This document shows, one piece after another, positions 34,319 to 45,302 of a DNA stretch of 64,000 nt. Within the stretch, counting starts at the first letter, position 1, and each line of letters begins with the position of its first letter. Both the position numbers and the translations under genes were made by a program. This DNA is from Rehmannia glutinosa (lineage: Eukaryota; Streptophyta; Magnoliopsida; Lamiales; Orobanchaceae): NCBI GenBank assembly GCA_016081115.2, contig JABTTQ020002531.1, positions 558,001-622,000 of the forward strand, given 5' to 3'. The notes under the pieces were generated by a model. It was not told where the DNA came from, did no database searches, and saw only the letters and a program-made list of their open reading frames with translations.

Positions 34319-35622
34319 TAAGCACCTCTTTTTCTCACTCAAATAGTCTCATACAAATCTAACATGCACCCCTAATCACCTCTTATTCTTATCATAATTC
34401 TCTTCTCCCTTTTTTTTCCTTACATATACTCTACTTTCTTCCGCCTTACATCATAAATCTCAGCCTATAAGTTCATTCCCGGCCAACTCACTTAGGCAGT
34501 TGATTTTATTTTATTTTTTTTATTTTTTTTCAAATTTTCCATTGTTTTCGGACCCTTTTGTGAGTATATCCTCCTTTTTTCCTCCTTTTTCTTCCTTTAT
34601 TCCCGAGATCCAACATGCACCCCATTATCTAACTTCTCGATATCCTCATATTCAACCTTATTCAATCCCCTTACTCAATGCTATACGCTCAAGTTTAGGG
34701 TAACAGATATATCAAGTTACAGCTTGAATTGTGGCTATCAAAAAAATCAGGCAATAGGCTCAAATTGGCTAACTAGGGAAATTAAATGGCATTAGGTAGG
34801 CAAAAGGCTTGAAAGGCTTAACAAAAATGGCCTAAAATCATCTTCATAAATTGCATACAACATGTGACTTCGACAGAGATACCAGAGCTTGTTATAGAAT
34901 TCATATCAATATGAATGACACACTCAATCAACAAACAAGGCGCATATAATGAAAGCGTAAAAAGGCTCAAAAAGCTCACGGGATTGCAATTGCGTAATTC
35001 AAAGCATATCAACCATGATTTCAATATTCACATGCTCCATATCATCTATTCTCAACACGGTCAACTCACGCTCAACACCCAATTCAAAACAACGTAAATT
35101 GTTCAACAAATGCTCTCAAGATCACAACAAGCACACAATAGTTGTCAACTCACTCCCTAAAAACCTAAGAAAGCAATAAATGTGCTAAAGCAATAAACGT
35201 GCTAAAATCAGAAAAACAAGCATCTAATGCAATGCAACCTATATGCTCTACATGCAACTACATGAATGCAAATATCACCACACCCTTCATTCAAAATATC
35301 AACCTCTCCCCCCAAACTTGAATGAAATTATATCGCATAGAAGAGAAGATAGAATTTCAAAGAAAAGTGTGGATTGAGAATGCATACCTGAATTCACAAC
35401 CTAATAATGTTGCAGTGAACAGACGCACAGGCCGTGCGTGTGCACACGGGCTGTCCGTGCATCCCTGCGACTGTCCTTTTCCCAGTTTTTTTTTAAACCA
35501 GGGAAATCCTAACTTATAAAGGGAAAACACAAAACATGGGAAAAAATAATACAACAAACCGTTGGGTTGCCTCCCAACAAGCGCTAAATTTAACGTTTAT
35601 AGCTTGACGCCTGTATACGCGA
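34319..35622 (-). other. 3' non-coding region of the Athila-type element
   Basis: No coding motif seen on either strand. Sequence is AT-rich with scattered Athila-like 3' UTR phrases. In a complete element pol would be in this direction from protease; here it is absent. Confidence 0.5.
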
Positions 35623-35990
35623 TCACGGTTCTAGCCAAGTGAGGTGAGTCACTTCTTCATGTCTTTCTCCTTGCCAATTCAATTCGCATAAATTCAAGCC
35701 TCCTTTGAATGCCTCTAGCGTAGAAGTCACACGTTGGTCAAATGCCATATTCTTCTCGTTTGCATCGTGTGAGCGGCAGTACACGCGTGCTTCTGAGCTG
35801 CTGGCCCTTTTCGTGTGCTTCGCCTTCTCACGTTTCAGTACTTCTTGCACATGATCTAAAGCACACACACAATGAATCAGATTAAAATTATTAGCACATG
35901 AATCGACGACTGATAATGATTTACAGCTCTCTATTTTATCATGAGTTTTCCCGGCCTTATAGATGGAGAACAACACTTGCTCGTCATTAA
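35623..35990 (-). pseudogene. Post-protease remnant of the Athila-type polyprotein
   Basis: Minus reading LFSIYKAGKTHDKIESC then SLSVVDSCANN resembles the stretch after the Athila protease (FNxxKAMK ... ESCxxIDxID). The remaining sequence to 35623 has no recognisable domain and ends well before any RT motif. Confidence 0.5.
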
Positions 35991-35991
35991 C

Positions 35992-36470
35992 TCATAATGT
36001 GAGCTCTCCTTTTTGCACATCTATCAAGGCTCGTGCGGTGGCGAGAAATGGACGCCCAAGTATCAGAGGGACGTCTCGATCTTCCTCCATGTCAAGCACG
36101 AAGAAGTCCACTGGGAATATAAATTTGTCTACCTTCACGAGCACATCCTCCATGATTCCCTTAGGATATGTGAGTGATCTATCTGCAAGCTGCAAGGTGA
36201 CCATGGACGGCTTCACCTCTCCTAATCCAAGTTCCTGAAAATGGACAAGAGCATTAAGTTAATACTTGCTCCTAGATCACAAAACACTTTTTTAAATAAA
36301 ACACCACCAATAGTACAAGGGATAGTGAAACTCCCCGGATCTTTGAGCTTCTGTGGTAATTTCCTCTGAATGATTGCGTTGCACTCTTCCGTCAAGTTGA
36401 CTGTCTCGAATTCCGCCAACTTTTTCTTCTTGGACATCACTTCCTTCAAAAACTTTGCATAATTCGGCAT
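35992..36470 (-). pseudogene. Athila-type aspartic protease, one break
   Basis: Minus strand. First part (36470-36222): KDPGSFTIPCTIG, then CDLGASINLMLLSIF, where DLGAS is the plant Athila/Tat form of the D-S/T-G catalytic motif. Second part (36216-35992): LQLADRSLTYPKGIMEDVLV, DFFVLDMEEDRDVPLILGRP and FLATARALIDV, the flap and the ILGRPFL block. A stop or frame step at about 36220 separates the parts. The enzyme would process the gag polyprotein in the ancestor. Confidence 0.85.
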
Positions 36471-36472
36471 CT

Positions 36473-38252
36473 ACTCCAATGCGTCTGCAAAAGGTATGTT
36501 AATATACAGTTTCTTAAATATATCCAAGAATTTTGCAAATTGTGAATCTAACCTTTTCTTTTGAAATCGTTGGGGAAAAAGAAGGGGAATAGTAAGTTTA
36601 GAAAAATCAGGGTTAGAAAAAGATTTAAGCTTCTCAGCCCCTTTTTGTTCAGCAATATGACCTTCGACTCCTTCCTCATCCTCAACATCGCCCTTTGCTT
36701 CTGTGTGTTCATCTCCCAGGGTCGAATTTACCCGTTCGGCATCACGCACGGGCCGCCCATACTCAGACGCACGGGTCGTGCGTCTCATGTTCTGTTCTTG
36801 GAATCCTTCGGTACCACGCATGACTTGGCCGTGCTCCGGCGCCCGCACGGGTTGTGCGTCCTTCAGTTTTTTCAACACTTCCCAGAATTTTCGGCCCCTC
36901 GTACTCCGTACCACTCCTCAGATGAATGGCGTTACATTGTTCCCTTGGATTGACTTCCGAGTTACTCAGAAACTAGCCCTTCTGATGTTGCCCACCAATG
37001 ATCGTTGCTAACTGGCCAATCTGAGTTTCTAGGTTTTTCAGTCGTGAACCCACAGTGTTGGCCAACTCCGTGATATGTGCCTCGATCTTGTCTATCTTAG
37101 CCTCATCTTTATTGAACCAGTTCCTCATTTCACCCATGAACGAGGTGAGAATGTCCTCCAAAGATGGCTTCACCTCCGCATTAATGACACCATTTGTCAC
37201 ATTAAACCCATGTGGTGGTTGCATCACATTTTTTGTGTTTGCATAAGAAAAGTTCTCATGGTTCCTCAAACCTGGATGGTATTGAGTGGAAGTTTGATTG
37301 TTCCGGTAATTGTTGAAATTCTGGTTGTTGACATAATTTGCTTCCTCCATGGGATATAGAGGAACTCCCTCATTACTTACACCCACGTTTCCATCAGTCC
37401 CCTTCGTCAATACACTCAATTGATTGGTCAACACGGTCATCGAAATCAATGCCTTAAGTGGGTCCGAATCGGTGACTTGGCTACCCTTTTCACATTATTT
37501 CTCTCGGAGGGCCACTAATAGCTATTCATTGCCATCTCTTCTAGCAAGTTGAATGCATCCTCTGGGAATCTTGCAGCTAAAGCGCCTCCTGCTGCGGCAT
37601 CTACAAACGACCTAGTCTGTCCCATCAACCCGTTGTAAAAGAAGCAGAGCTGCTGATCCTCTGGAAATTCGTGTTGCCGGCACCTCCTCAATAAATCCCG
37701 GAATCTCTCCCAGGCATCATGCAGTGGCTCGAGTCAAAGTTTGCACGAATCTGCGTGATCTCACTTTTTTTGTAGTATCTTACTTGGTGGGAAGTAATTA
37801 AATAAGAATCTCTGACTCAGCTTCTCCCAAGTACTCACACTCCCCTGAGTTAGTGTGCCTAGCCAGTTTCTAGCCTTATCCCTTAAAGAGAAAGGGAATA
37901 GGCGCAGACGTATAGCATCATCAGTCACCCCATTCATCTTGATTGTGTTGCAAATCTGCATGAAGTTCGCAAGATGAGAATTGGAATCCTCATACGGGAA
38001 ACCCCCAAACTGATTATGCTGCACCATCGAGATCAGTGTTGGCTTCAGCTCAAAGTTATTCGCATTAATTGGGACATTGGCAATTCCACCATAGTTTCGA
38101 TTGGTCTATGGGCGAAAGTAATCGCGAATCGCTTGCTGCTAGACTGTCGGAACCTCTGGTGCTGGTAACTCATTGTTGACCCTGTTGGCCCTATTGTTAC
38201 CTCCATTGTCGACACTGTTATCGCCTTCGTTGTTATCTTCTACGTCCGCCAT
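36473..38252 (-). pseudogene. Athila-type gag, several breaks
   Basis: ATG (minus) at 38252. Early reading MADVEDNNEGDNSVDNGG, an in-frame stop, then QAIRDYFRP and INANNFELKPTLISMVQHN. The capsid core (38027-37761) is FGGFPYEDSNSHLANFM, then RLRLFPFSLRDKARNWLG and STWEKLSQRFLFNYFPP, diagnostic for Athila/Tat gag. Later pieces at 37449-36973 (QLATIIGGQH end) and 36914-36471 are in other frames. No CCHC knuckle is evident. Confidence 0.85.
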
Positions 38253-38504
38253 AGCCTATTCTTGTTGTCTTTCTGCCCGTTTAGTAGCCGCACTAATTCA
38301 CCTAGCAAAAGCCTCAACCTCTGGTATGAACGGTGCTAATTCTCCTTGCTTCGAGCGAGTGTTCATTCACTACCTGAACCAACTAAAGAAAACAAGTCAA
38401 ACACAGTAGGAGTAAAATTAAACAACAAATTAAAAGAAAGAAAAAAATGTCTAAATTAAAAATAATTTTATTTATCGCAATATTAGTACTAAAAATTTAA
38501 TTAG

Positions 38505-38522
38505 TCCCCGGCAAAGGCGCCA
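38505..38522 (-). other. Primer-binding site, tRNA-Asp type
   Basis: Minus reading TGGCGCCTTTGCCGGGGA, six bases from the LTR end. It differs at one position from TGGCGCCGTTGCCGGGGA, the aspartate-tRNA site typical of Athila/Tat elements. Confidence 0.9.
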
Positions 38523-38528
38523 AAAACT

Positions 38529-39991
38529 TGTTCAGCTTATTTTTAGATTCACCTTAAAGTGTACGGTGCAGTTTATAGAATAGGGTTAGCAAGGTCGAAT
38601 CCACAATGTCTAATAAATTAATATACTAAGTATTGGGATTATAATAGCCTTATTTTTATCCAGACAATCGGAATTGAGTGATTTGGTTTTGTAAAACTAA
38701 GACAAGAATTTAGCATAAAAAGACAAAGTAAAGATTGATTGAAAGATCAAGGAGATGAATGGATTCATGGGTTATGGTTTGATTAATATCCCCTTTTTTA
38801 TCGATTAATCAAACCAAAGTTATTCGTATTCATCCCTATAGAACAATCACAAAGGTTTACCCTCTCTCGAGATGCATGTAAAAACGTTGATTGGAATATC
38901 TATACTAAAGATCTCTACTCAACATGAGATATCCAACTCCCAAAAACACAAAAGAATAAATATCCTTCACAAATATTCACGAGACTTCTCATTCTTGCAA
39001 ATATTCATGTCAAGTACTCACAGATCTAGTGTTGAAACTCATCTCTCGAATTATGAATCAATACATCAAACAAGTTAAACAAATAGCTTTTTGATAAAAT
39101 AAGAATTAAAACAAAGTACTCGAATAGGGTTGGAAAACAATAACTTCAATTGCAATTAATCATCAAATAAAAGTATTCATTAACCTAATCCCAAACCGGG
39201 AATCACAAGATGTTTAGCCGGACATGGAAAATAAATAATTCATCGACAAATTATTCATGTTCATGTCTAACTAATTGCGAATAAAGATCTTATGGAATGC
39301 GAAGACTCGGGGGCGTCGATGATCTCTCGATCTATCTTTAATCCTCAGCGTGTTGTTGTAGCTTTGATGGATCTCTCTCATTCTCCGGTGGGAAGTTGCT
39401 CTTTTTCTCGCTTTTTAGGGCAAAAAATCAGTGTGTCCCCGTTTGTGGCCGCCCCGTCTCTATTTGTACTTCGTTTGAGTCAAAACCTAGTTTAAAATCT
39501 GTTAAACTCTGTTTTCCCAAACAGACACACGGGCCGTCTTGTTGCCGTGCTAGGTCTTCTTGCAGAATTTTTCTTTTTTTTGAAGGGCGCACGGCTCGTG
39601 CATCATGCCGAACAGCCCGTGCGTCATGCCGTGGCTTGAGTCTCAGTTTTGGGCTAGTGCACGGGTCATGCTAGGGACGCACGCCCTGCCCGTGCGCACC
39701 TGTTGGACTTGAGACTTGTTCGTTTCTTTCCGCTTCTCGCCCGATTCGTCTGACTTCTTCCCGATTCAGCTTCAAACTTCGTACATTACTTCAAGTATCG
39801 GCGGTTCTTTACCGCAATGCTCTGAATTATTGCCAAAATGCTACAATTATCAACAATTCCTACAAAACGAGCAAAGCGTAATACCTTTTCACAAATCGAA
39901 ATAAAGCCCTTTTTCACTTAAGTAATGCATGTATAACAACTAATTCTATCTACAATTAAGCCCAAAATACATGCAAAACATGTATTAATCA
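38529..39991 (-). repeat. 5' LTR of Athila-type element (1,463 bp)
   Basis: Pairs with 30183-31663. Substitutions and small gaps between the two are frequent, indicating an old insertion. Minus reading starts TGATTAATACATG (39991). Confidence 0.88.
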
Positions 39992-42600
39992 CTTGATCAA
40001 ATCAACTTTGAATTTGGAGCCATCATATGAATTGATTTGGTAATGGTAGTCATCAGATTTAGTTGGATAACAGTCCCAACCTTCTCACTATTTGCTTGTG
40101 TGATTTTCTGAATCTTTGAGCACAAGTTAAAAGGTCTCCATTTTTTGGCTATATCCCTATTTTTTCGCAATCTAGACATTAGATACTCAATGATCCACTC
40201 ACAATGATCCACTCACACATAGTAACTATTCCTTATCCCTAACATCCAAAATATTAGAATTAAAGGACTCACAACCATTGTTGAGTAGCATGTCACACTT
40301 ACTAAATTCACTAAAATGTGACCTAGTCCAATGTTGAGGTGGTTAATCAACAAACCACTCATATGCAGCCTCAGAAAGTTGCTTCATTTCATCCATCCTT
40401 CTCTGAAATTCATTAACAGTTGTTGCCCTAGCTGCATTCCACAAGGCAGCCTTGAATGCTTGACCCCTAAAACCAGTACTTTTCATATTCCTATGAATGT
40501 GCCTAACACAAAACCTATGGTCTGAATTCGGGAAAACCTCATCAAATGCTGGAATCAGTCCTTTCTGTTTATCAGACATAAAAATGTACTCAAAATCTCT
40601 CTAAATGTTCAGGTTAATCTTTAGGAGTCTTATAAACCAATCCCATATGTCCATGTTTTCCTTACTCACCACAGCAAAAGCTACAGGGAATATGTTGTTG
40701 TTTGGATCAACAGCAACAGCTATCAACAACACCCCTCATGTGGACCTTTTAGGTGACATCCATCTACACCAATAAAAGGCCTACAACCAGAAAAAAAAAC
40801 CAACTTTCAATGCATGAAGACATATATAAAGTCTATCAAACCTATTTCGACGGTGGGACTGTTCAGTTCCTATGATCACTGTACTACTAGGGTTAGTTTT
40901 TTTTTTTTTTTATTTCATCAGCAAAAGACCAAAATAAGGAGTACTACTCTTCTTATGCACCCACAATGCTCTTAATAGCTAATTACTTGGCTCTGTAAGC
41001 TTGGAAATTGGTGATATGGCATCTTATGTCCTCTAGTACATCAACTCTAAAACCTTTCACATTCTATTTGGATCAAATTAGAATTTATGTGCATACTTCC
41101 CGGATGACCATGTGCTTTTGAGATTCTTAACATGAAAATTGATCCTACATGTGTGATTTGGTTCATATCTATTGATCTGGCATGTTTCTTCATTTATAAG
41201 CTTCCCAGCATGAACCTTCCAGTTACACTCCTTATATGCACACTTAGCATGTAACATTTTCTTATCATTTTTTTGTTATATTTATGCTTCTCTTAGACTT
41301 AATAGAAAATGAATGAATAGCTTATTTTAACTCTTTCCTGTTTGAAAAGTTTAAAATGAAGGATTATATAAGTTCACTGTGTTGAAAGTTTCAAACCTCT
41401 CCCCATCCTCATCTTCATCTGGCCTCTTAGCACTATTTAAATCTTCATCACTTTTCAATACATCCTCTTCTTCACCATCACTCCCAACATAATGACCCTA
41501 TTTTTTAACCTCTTCGGCTCCTTTTTTTAACCATTCAACATCTAAATCTACACTTTTATTGAACAATTTGATGTCATCAGTATCACTCACTTCTTCCTCA
41601 TTGTAGTCACCATCATCAAAGTCCTCATCTTCCTCTACCCCCTCACCCTCTGCCCTCTCATTGTCATCACTATTTGCCCTCATTGTCATCATTAAATAAA
41701 TCCTCAATGTTTATTTCATCATCCACAAAGTGGTGTAGCTTAGATGATTCAGTCTGACTACAAAAGAAGTGACTTACTTCCTAAATGTAAATATCTACTT
41801 CCCTAGTAGTTTTCAGTTTTTCTTCACACAAAGCATGCAACTGTGAGTTATCTTTAATCAAAATAAAACCATTCTCACTATTGGTACAATAGCTCAGTAG
41901 TTCCTTTAACCCTTATTGTTCACCTACTTTTCCAATTGCTTCTAACATGCACATATCAATCTCCAAATAATCAAACTTATAGGAGTCACCACCCACATAA
42001 TCTGACAAAGCGGGAGAAATGAACTTACCCTCAAAGTAAATACAGAGTGCAAGTAATCTACTATTGGAATTTGTACAAATAAACAAAAACAAAAAAAATC
42101 AGTATAATGAATCAATAAATCAACATAATGAATGCTAAACAACATAAAGACAACAATGGGCTCTATAATAGTCAAAAACATACTGACAAAGGAAGAAATC
42201 TTTCCTTGGGGGAACACATTCATAATGGACCACATAAAGGGTCCCCCCCTCCCCGTACTTCAACAACTATAAAGAAATCCATTAAAGCCATTTCTAGTTA
42301 AAATACAATATAAAAAACGTGCCATATGCAGGTGGTTCATCAAATTCCTCAGCATCTCATAACTTCATGGTTGACAGAGAATTTTTGATTTCTTCTTCAC
42401 TTGTTTTTTCGACAACTAGAATTTTGGGGATTACGCTTTTGTGTTTCCCGTAAGTAGCCAATCTTAGGGTTAGTAATCTGTATTTTTCCTTCCAAAATCA
42501 TCCTATGTGGCATTATGTTTTTGTTTTTCTGTTTTTTTTTTGTAATAAAATTTTCCACATGGCTTAAAATCCCCAATTTATTGTACACCTCATAAAATTT

Positions 42601-42773
42601 CGGCACTATTAGAAGCCTAGTCAGCAAATTCCAGCGATTTTTGTGTTTTTCGGCCAAAATCGGATGCAATGTGCTAAAAATTAAAAGTTGATGGACTAAG
42701 TTTATATTTTGACAAGTTATTGGACTAAAAGTCTAATAGGGTAAAGTTAGCGGACTAAATCTACAATTTCCCC
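42601..42773 (-). repeat. Right terminal inverted repeat of MULE
   Basis: Inverted match to 26315-26486. Ends TTTCCCC at 42773, followed by the target copy CAATTTTAT. Confidence 0.9.
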
Positions 42774-42782
42774 CAATTTTAT

Positions 42783-43280
42783 AATAAGTATAGATATAGA
42801 TTTGAAATCCTTATTTATTAGAGTCATTTGAAATTCTTACTCCAAAACCTCTTCTTAAATCCAAATCCTCTCATCAAAATTCAACCTAAGAGATCGACGT
42901 ACACGTATCAGAGTAAACGTAATAAGTGAATATCTCTCATCTCAACTAACAAGCAAGCACAGTAGGAAGCAACATTCACTACATTTTGTCAGCAATATCA
43001 GCAAAATGCCTGAAAAAAGATCAATACTAGTTGTCTGTCACACTTCCTTTTGTTTGACTTATTGTTTAATTTCTATCTCAAACTTGAAATGTTAAATAAA
43101 CATAAGTTTCCAATATTATCTAGACATATATAGCCTTCACTATCAATTGCCAATTGCGATGCCACCAATACCATCCTCGTGATGAAAAATCATCGATGAA
43201 AAACGAATATTTGAAACTGACTAAAGAGAAGTATCTGATTCATGAAAAACCCAACCAATACCTAAAAAGGGAATATCTTT
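42783..43280. other. Non-coding DNA between MULE and the 136-codon gene
   Basis: Contains the tail-like AATAAGTATAGATATAG (about 42783-42799) and TIR-like text ending AACCTAAG at about 42890. It is otherwise unremarkable and would serve as the upstream region of the gene that follows. Confidence 0.45.
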
Positions 43281-43283
43281 TGC

Positions 43284-43292
43284 CTATAAATC
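43284..43292 (+). promoter_or_regulatory. TATA box of the 136-codon gene
   Basis: CTATAAATC, 54 bases before the ATG at 43346. With a start site about 30 bp downstream (near 43315-43322) the 5' UTR would be only 25-30 nt. This argues against starting translation at the earlier in-frame ATG at 43154. Confidence 0.65.
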
Positions 43293-43345
43293 TCTACCTT
43301 TTATCACAAAATCTTCAGAGCAAGAAAGCTAAGACAGGCAAAACA

Positions 43346-43756
43346 ATGCGCAGAAACTATAATTACCAAGACAGCTACAATTATGCAGGGGACTCTAAAT
43401 CCTCCATCGATGAATACATCGAACGTGTTACAATATCGCAAAGAACGCCTACTGTGATCGTCGATTATCCGGATGTCGTAAATGTCCACAAGATTCTTGA
43501 TAACAACTCAACCTATGCAGAGAAACACGGAGATCATCACAAAAAGATCTTCCATGTGAATCATCAGCATCGGACCCCTGAGACGCGCAAGAAATTCGTT
43601 TACTTTACCGAGCTTGAAAAGAGTATTGGGATTGGGAGGGACGACAAACGTCACGTTTATGAAGAAAAATCGATCGATGATGAAGCCAATGGATACATTC
43701 TGCAGAAGCACAATAATTTCGACGCGTGCAAATACGATAACTTTAAGTCGTATTAA
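43346..43756 (+). CDS. Intronless 136-residue protein of unknown function
   Basis: Start chosen at ATG 43346 because a TATA box lies 54 bp upstream; the frame is open further up but that part would not be transcribed. The protein begins MRRNYNYQDSYNYAGDS, continues SSIDEYIERVTISQRTPTV, has a His-rich middle (KHGDHHKKIFHVNHQH, residues 60-75), and ends DACKYDNFKSY. It is rich in D, E, K, H, Y and N, has a single Cys, and no signal peptide or membrane segment is seen. Codon use is more GC-rich than the flanks. Two AATAAA signals follow (43807, 43936). I do not recognise the family. It is the only complete, TE-free open frame with promoter and polyadenylation signals, so I rate it a real but lineage-restricted gene. 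A spurious ORF remains possible. Confidence 0.65.
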   Translation: MRRNYNYQDSYNYAGDSKSSIDEYIERVTISQRTPTVIVDYPDVVNVHKILDNNSTYAEKHGDHHKKIFHVNHQHRTPETRKKFVYFTELEKSIGIGRDDKRHVYEEKSIDDEANGYILQKHNNFDACKYDNFKSY

Positions 43757-43935
43757 GTTAGAAAGATGCTAGGCAAGCATATTGGCATCTAAGTAATATT
43801 TTGCAAAATAAATAGCATGTTTATTTTTTTTCTGCATATATATTATATAGGCTGTTGAAATAGTTAGTTATCTGACTGTTTTTCAACACCAGTGTGTGAT
43901 GTATTCTCATGCTCATTTCCATTGAAGGAGACAGA

Positions 43936-43941
43936 AATAAA
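43936..43941 (+). terminator. Polyadenylation signal candidate for the 136-codon gene
   Basis: AATAAA in the context CAGAAATAAACTTC, 180 bases after the stop; another AATAAA lies at 43807-43812. Either could define the 3' end. Confidence 0.45.
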
Positions 43942-44168
43942 CTTCTATATTTCCTGCACTTTTCTACTGTTGTTGCATTGTGTGAGGGCATGGGGCAATC
44001 TTAAAAATTAGGACACTTTACAAAGAAAGATTATTTAAATTTTCTATTGGCAGTTAATACTTATCTCAAAGGAGTAAATCAAACAGATGAATTTCAGGCC
44101 TTCTGTAATTCAATTTTGGGTGGAAAGAAGAAACATAACCTTTCCAATTAACTGTCAAATGCATAATG

Positions 44169-44371
44169 TCTCCCCCTCCCGGATGCGTCATGACTCATGG
44201 GTAAACCCTTGGGTTTGATTCAATAGCCTGTAAACCACGTCAGCTAGGTAAACCGCACTGGACAAGCCCTGTGGGCTGTCGATGAGCTCGACCAAATGAT
44301 GAGATATATTTGAACTTGAGACCTGTAGCCTCAAGATCCACCCTACATCACTATGCCACCACAGAGGGGCC
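44169..44371 (-). mobile_element. SINE, 203 bp, minus strand, with 14-bp target duplication
   Basis: TCAAATGCATAATG flanks it at 44155-44168 and 44372-44385. The minus reading begins AGGCCCCTCTGTGGTGGC with an A-box-like TGGCATAGTGATG and a B-box-like AAGTTCAAATA about 50 bp on, as in tRNA-derived SINEs. It ends GGGAGGGGGAGA rather than poly(A). Confidence 0.8.
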
Positions 44372-44476
44372 TCAAATGCATAATGGTTTTTGTTTCAAGT
44401 TTCAAATGTATATGTTACTCTAAAATATAATTTTACTCTCAATGCAGAGTCAAACAAAACTGTGATCAACTTCATA

Positions 44477-44922
44477 GAGGTAATTTTAATTTTTCCCCCA
44501 AACTATGCGTGTTTTTCTACATTGTCCACTTAACTTTGAATTATTCTACTTTATTCCCTGGACTTTGAAAATTGTTGCACTTAGCCTATAATTTCCCAAT
44601 TTACCCCTCATTGTTAGTGGATTGTCTGTAGTTATTACATCTCGAACTATTATTTTGATCAATTTTCTCTGAAAATCTCATCATCTTTAATCAATATATA
44701 AATAGTATTAAATAATAGTGAATTTCATCAATAAATCTAGTCTATTAAACCATTTTTAGATATCAAAAAATAAAATAACCATAAAGATTAAGGGGTAAAA
44801 TTGAAAATTATATGCTAAGTGCAATAATTTGCGAAGTTCAGATAGAAAAGTAAAATAATTCAAAGTTAAGTAGAAAAAGTAGAAAAACTCGCATAGTTTG
44901 GGAGGAAAACTAAAATTGCCTC
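44477..44922. mobile_element. MULE-type MITE, 446 bp
   Basis: Long inverted ends (about 130 bp each) starting GAGGTAATTTTAATTTTTCC and, minus, GAGGCAATTTTAGTTTTCC, sharing CCCAAACTATGCG. Flanks AACTTCATA (44468-44476) and AACTTTATA (44923-44931) are a 9-bp duplication with one mismatch. No coding content. Confidence 0.85.
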
Positions 44923-44931
44923 AACTTTATA

Positions 44932-45302
44932 TTCTTCATGATGTTTGATCATAAAATGGGACAATTATTCCATGAACTTGAAAAGCATTCTCGTTTGCCA
45001 AAATCCCGAAAACTCTAGGTTTAATTCTTTATATTAAGGAAGTAATGCAATCACTAGTATTTCTCAGTTTTTGCAAAAAAAAAAAAAAATAACTTTTTAG
45101 CGTTTGCAAATGTCAATTTCTCGCTTCATTTAATCGAATCCAAAAGCAAATAGATTGGTACTTTAAATTTCTTATTATGCTTCGATTTGGCTTTTACAAA
45201 TAAATAAGCACTTTACAAACTTTTTCATCAAATACTCTCAATTACTTCTAATTCTATTTGCAAACGCTACCAACAGAAACGATATTCATGAACTACTTTT
45301 AC
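44932..45302. other. Non-coding AT-rich DNA
   Basis: No gene, repeat border or RNA signature seen apart from an A14 run at about 45077. Confidence 0.45.

Larger units (their letters stand above)
30183..39991 (-). mobile_element. Athila/Tat-type gypsy element, gag-protease only, 9.8 kb
   Basis: LTRs at 38529-39991 (5' in element sense) and 30183-31663 (3'); target repeat CTTGA at 30178-30182 and 39992-39996. tRNA-Asp primer site, gag and protease are present; no reverse transcriptase, RNase H or integrase motif is seen. The 3' side is a long non-coding stretch that also houses another insertion (32107-34313). The element landed inside the SWIM-finger coding region of the MULE transposase. Confidence 0.9.
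27853..42065 (-). pseudogene. MULE transposase (MURA type), interrupted by two retroelements
   Basis: Pieces on the minus strand, in order: a PB1-like N-terminal region (about 42060-41700; FDYLEIDMCMLEAIGKVGE); an acidic stretch (41700-41500); the MuDR zinc region CAYKECNWKVHAG (about 41240-41200) with EPNHTC; the DDE core with PFIGVDGCHLKGPHEG (about 40780-40730), AVDPNNNIFPVAFAVVSKEN and, at 40579-40343, SDHRFCVRHIHRNMK; then the NCESF-like and KVDLIK blocks ending at 39997. The SWIM finger CRKWDLSGIPCMHALC continues at about 30165-30115. A CCHC-like knuckle CSNCGIE-HNKT (about 28410-28375) and a tail ending YKSRPRH (27853) complete it. Several stops and frameshifts lie in all parts, so no active enzyme is expected. 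Confidence 0.85.
26315..42773. mobile_element. MULE with GRF-finger gene and decayed transposase, 16.5 kb as nested
   Basis: Terminal inverted repeats of about 172 bp (26315-26486 and 42601-42773) start GGGAAAATTGTAAATTTAG and, on the minus strand, GGGGAAATTGTAGATTTAG. Flanks CACTTTTAT (26306-26314) and CAATTTTAT (42774-42782) match at 8 of 9 positions, the 9-bp duplication expected for Mutator. Inside are a GRF zinc-finger gene on + and a MURA-type transposase on -. Two Athila-type insertions (1.4 kb and 9.8 kb) split the transposase; without them and their target repeats the MULE would be about 5.2 kb. Confidence 0.9.

Noticed and set aside
43154..43345. Longer start for the 136-codon protein
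   Set aside because: The added 64 codons lie across the TATA box at 43284-43292 and would be mostly upstream of transcription.
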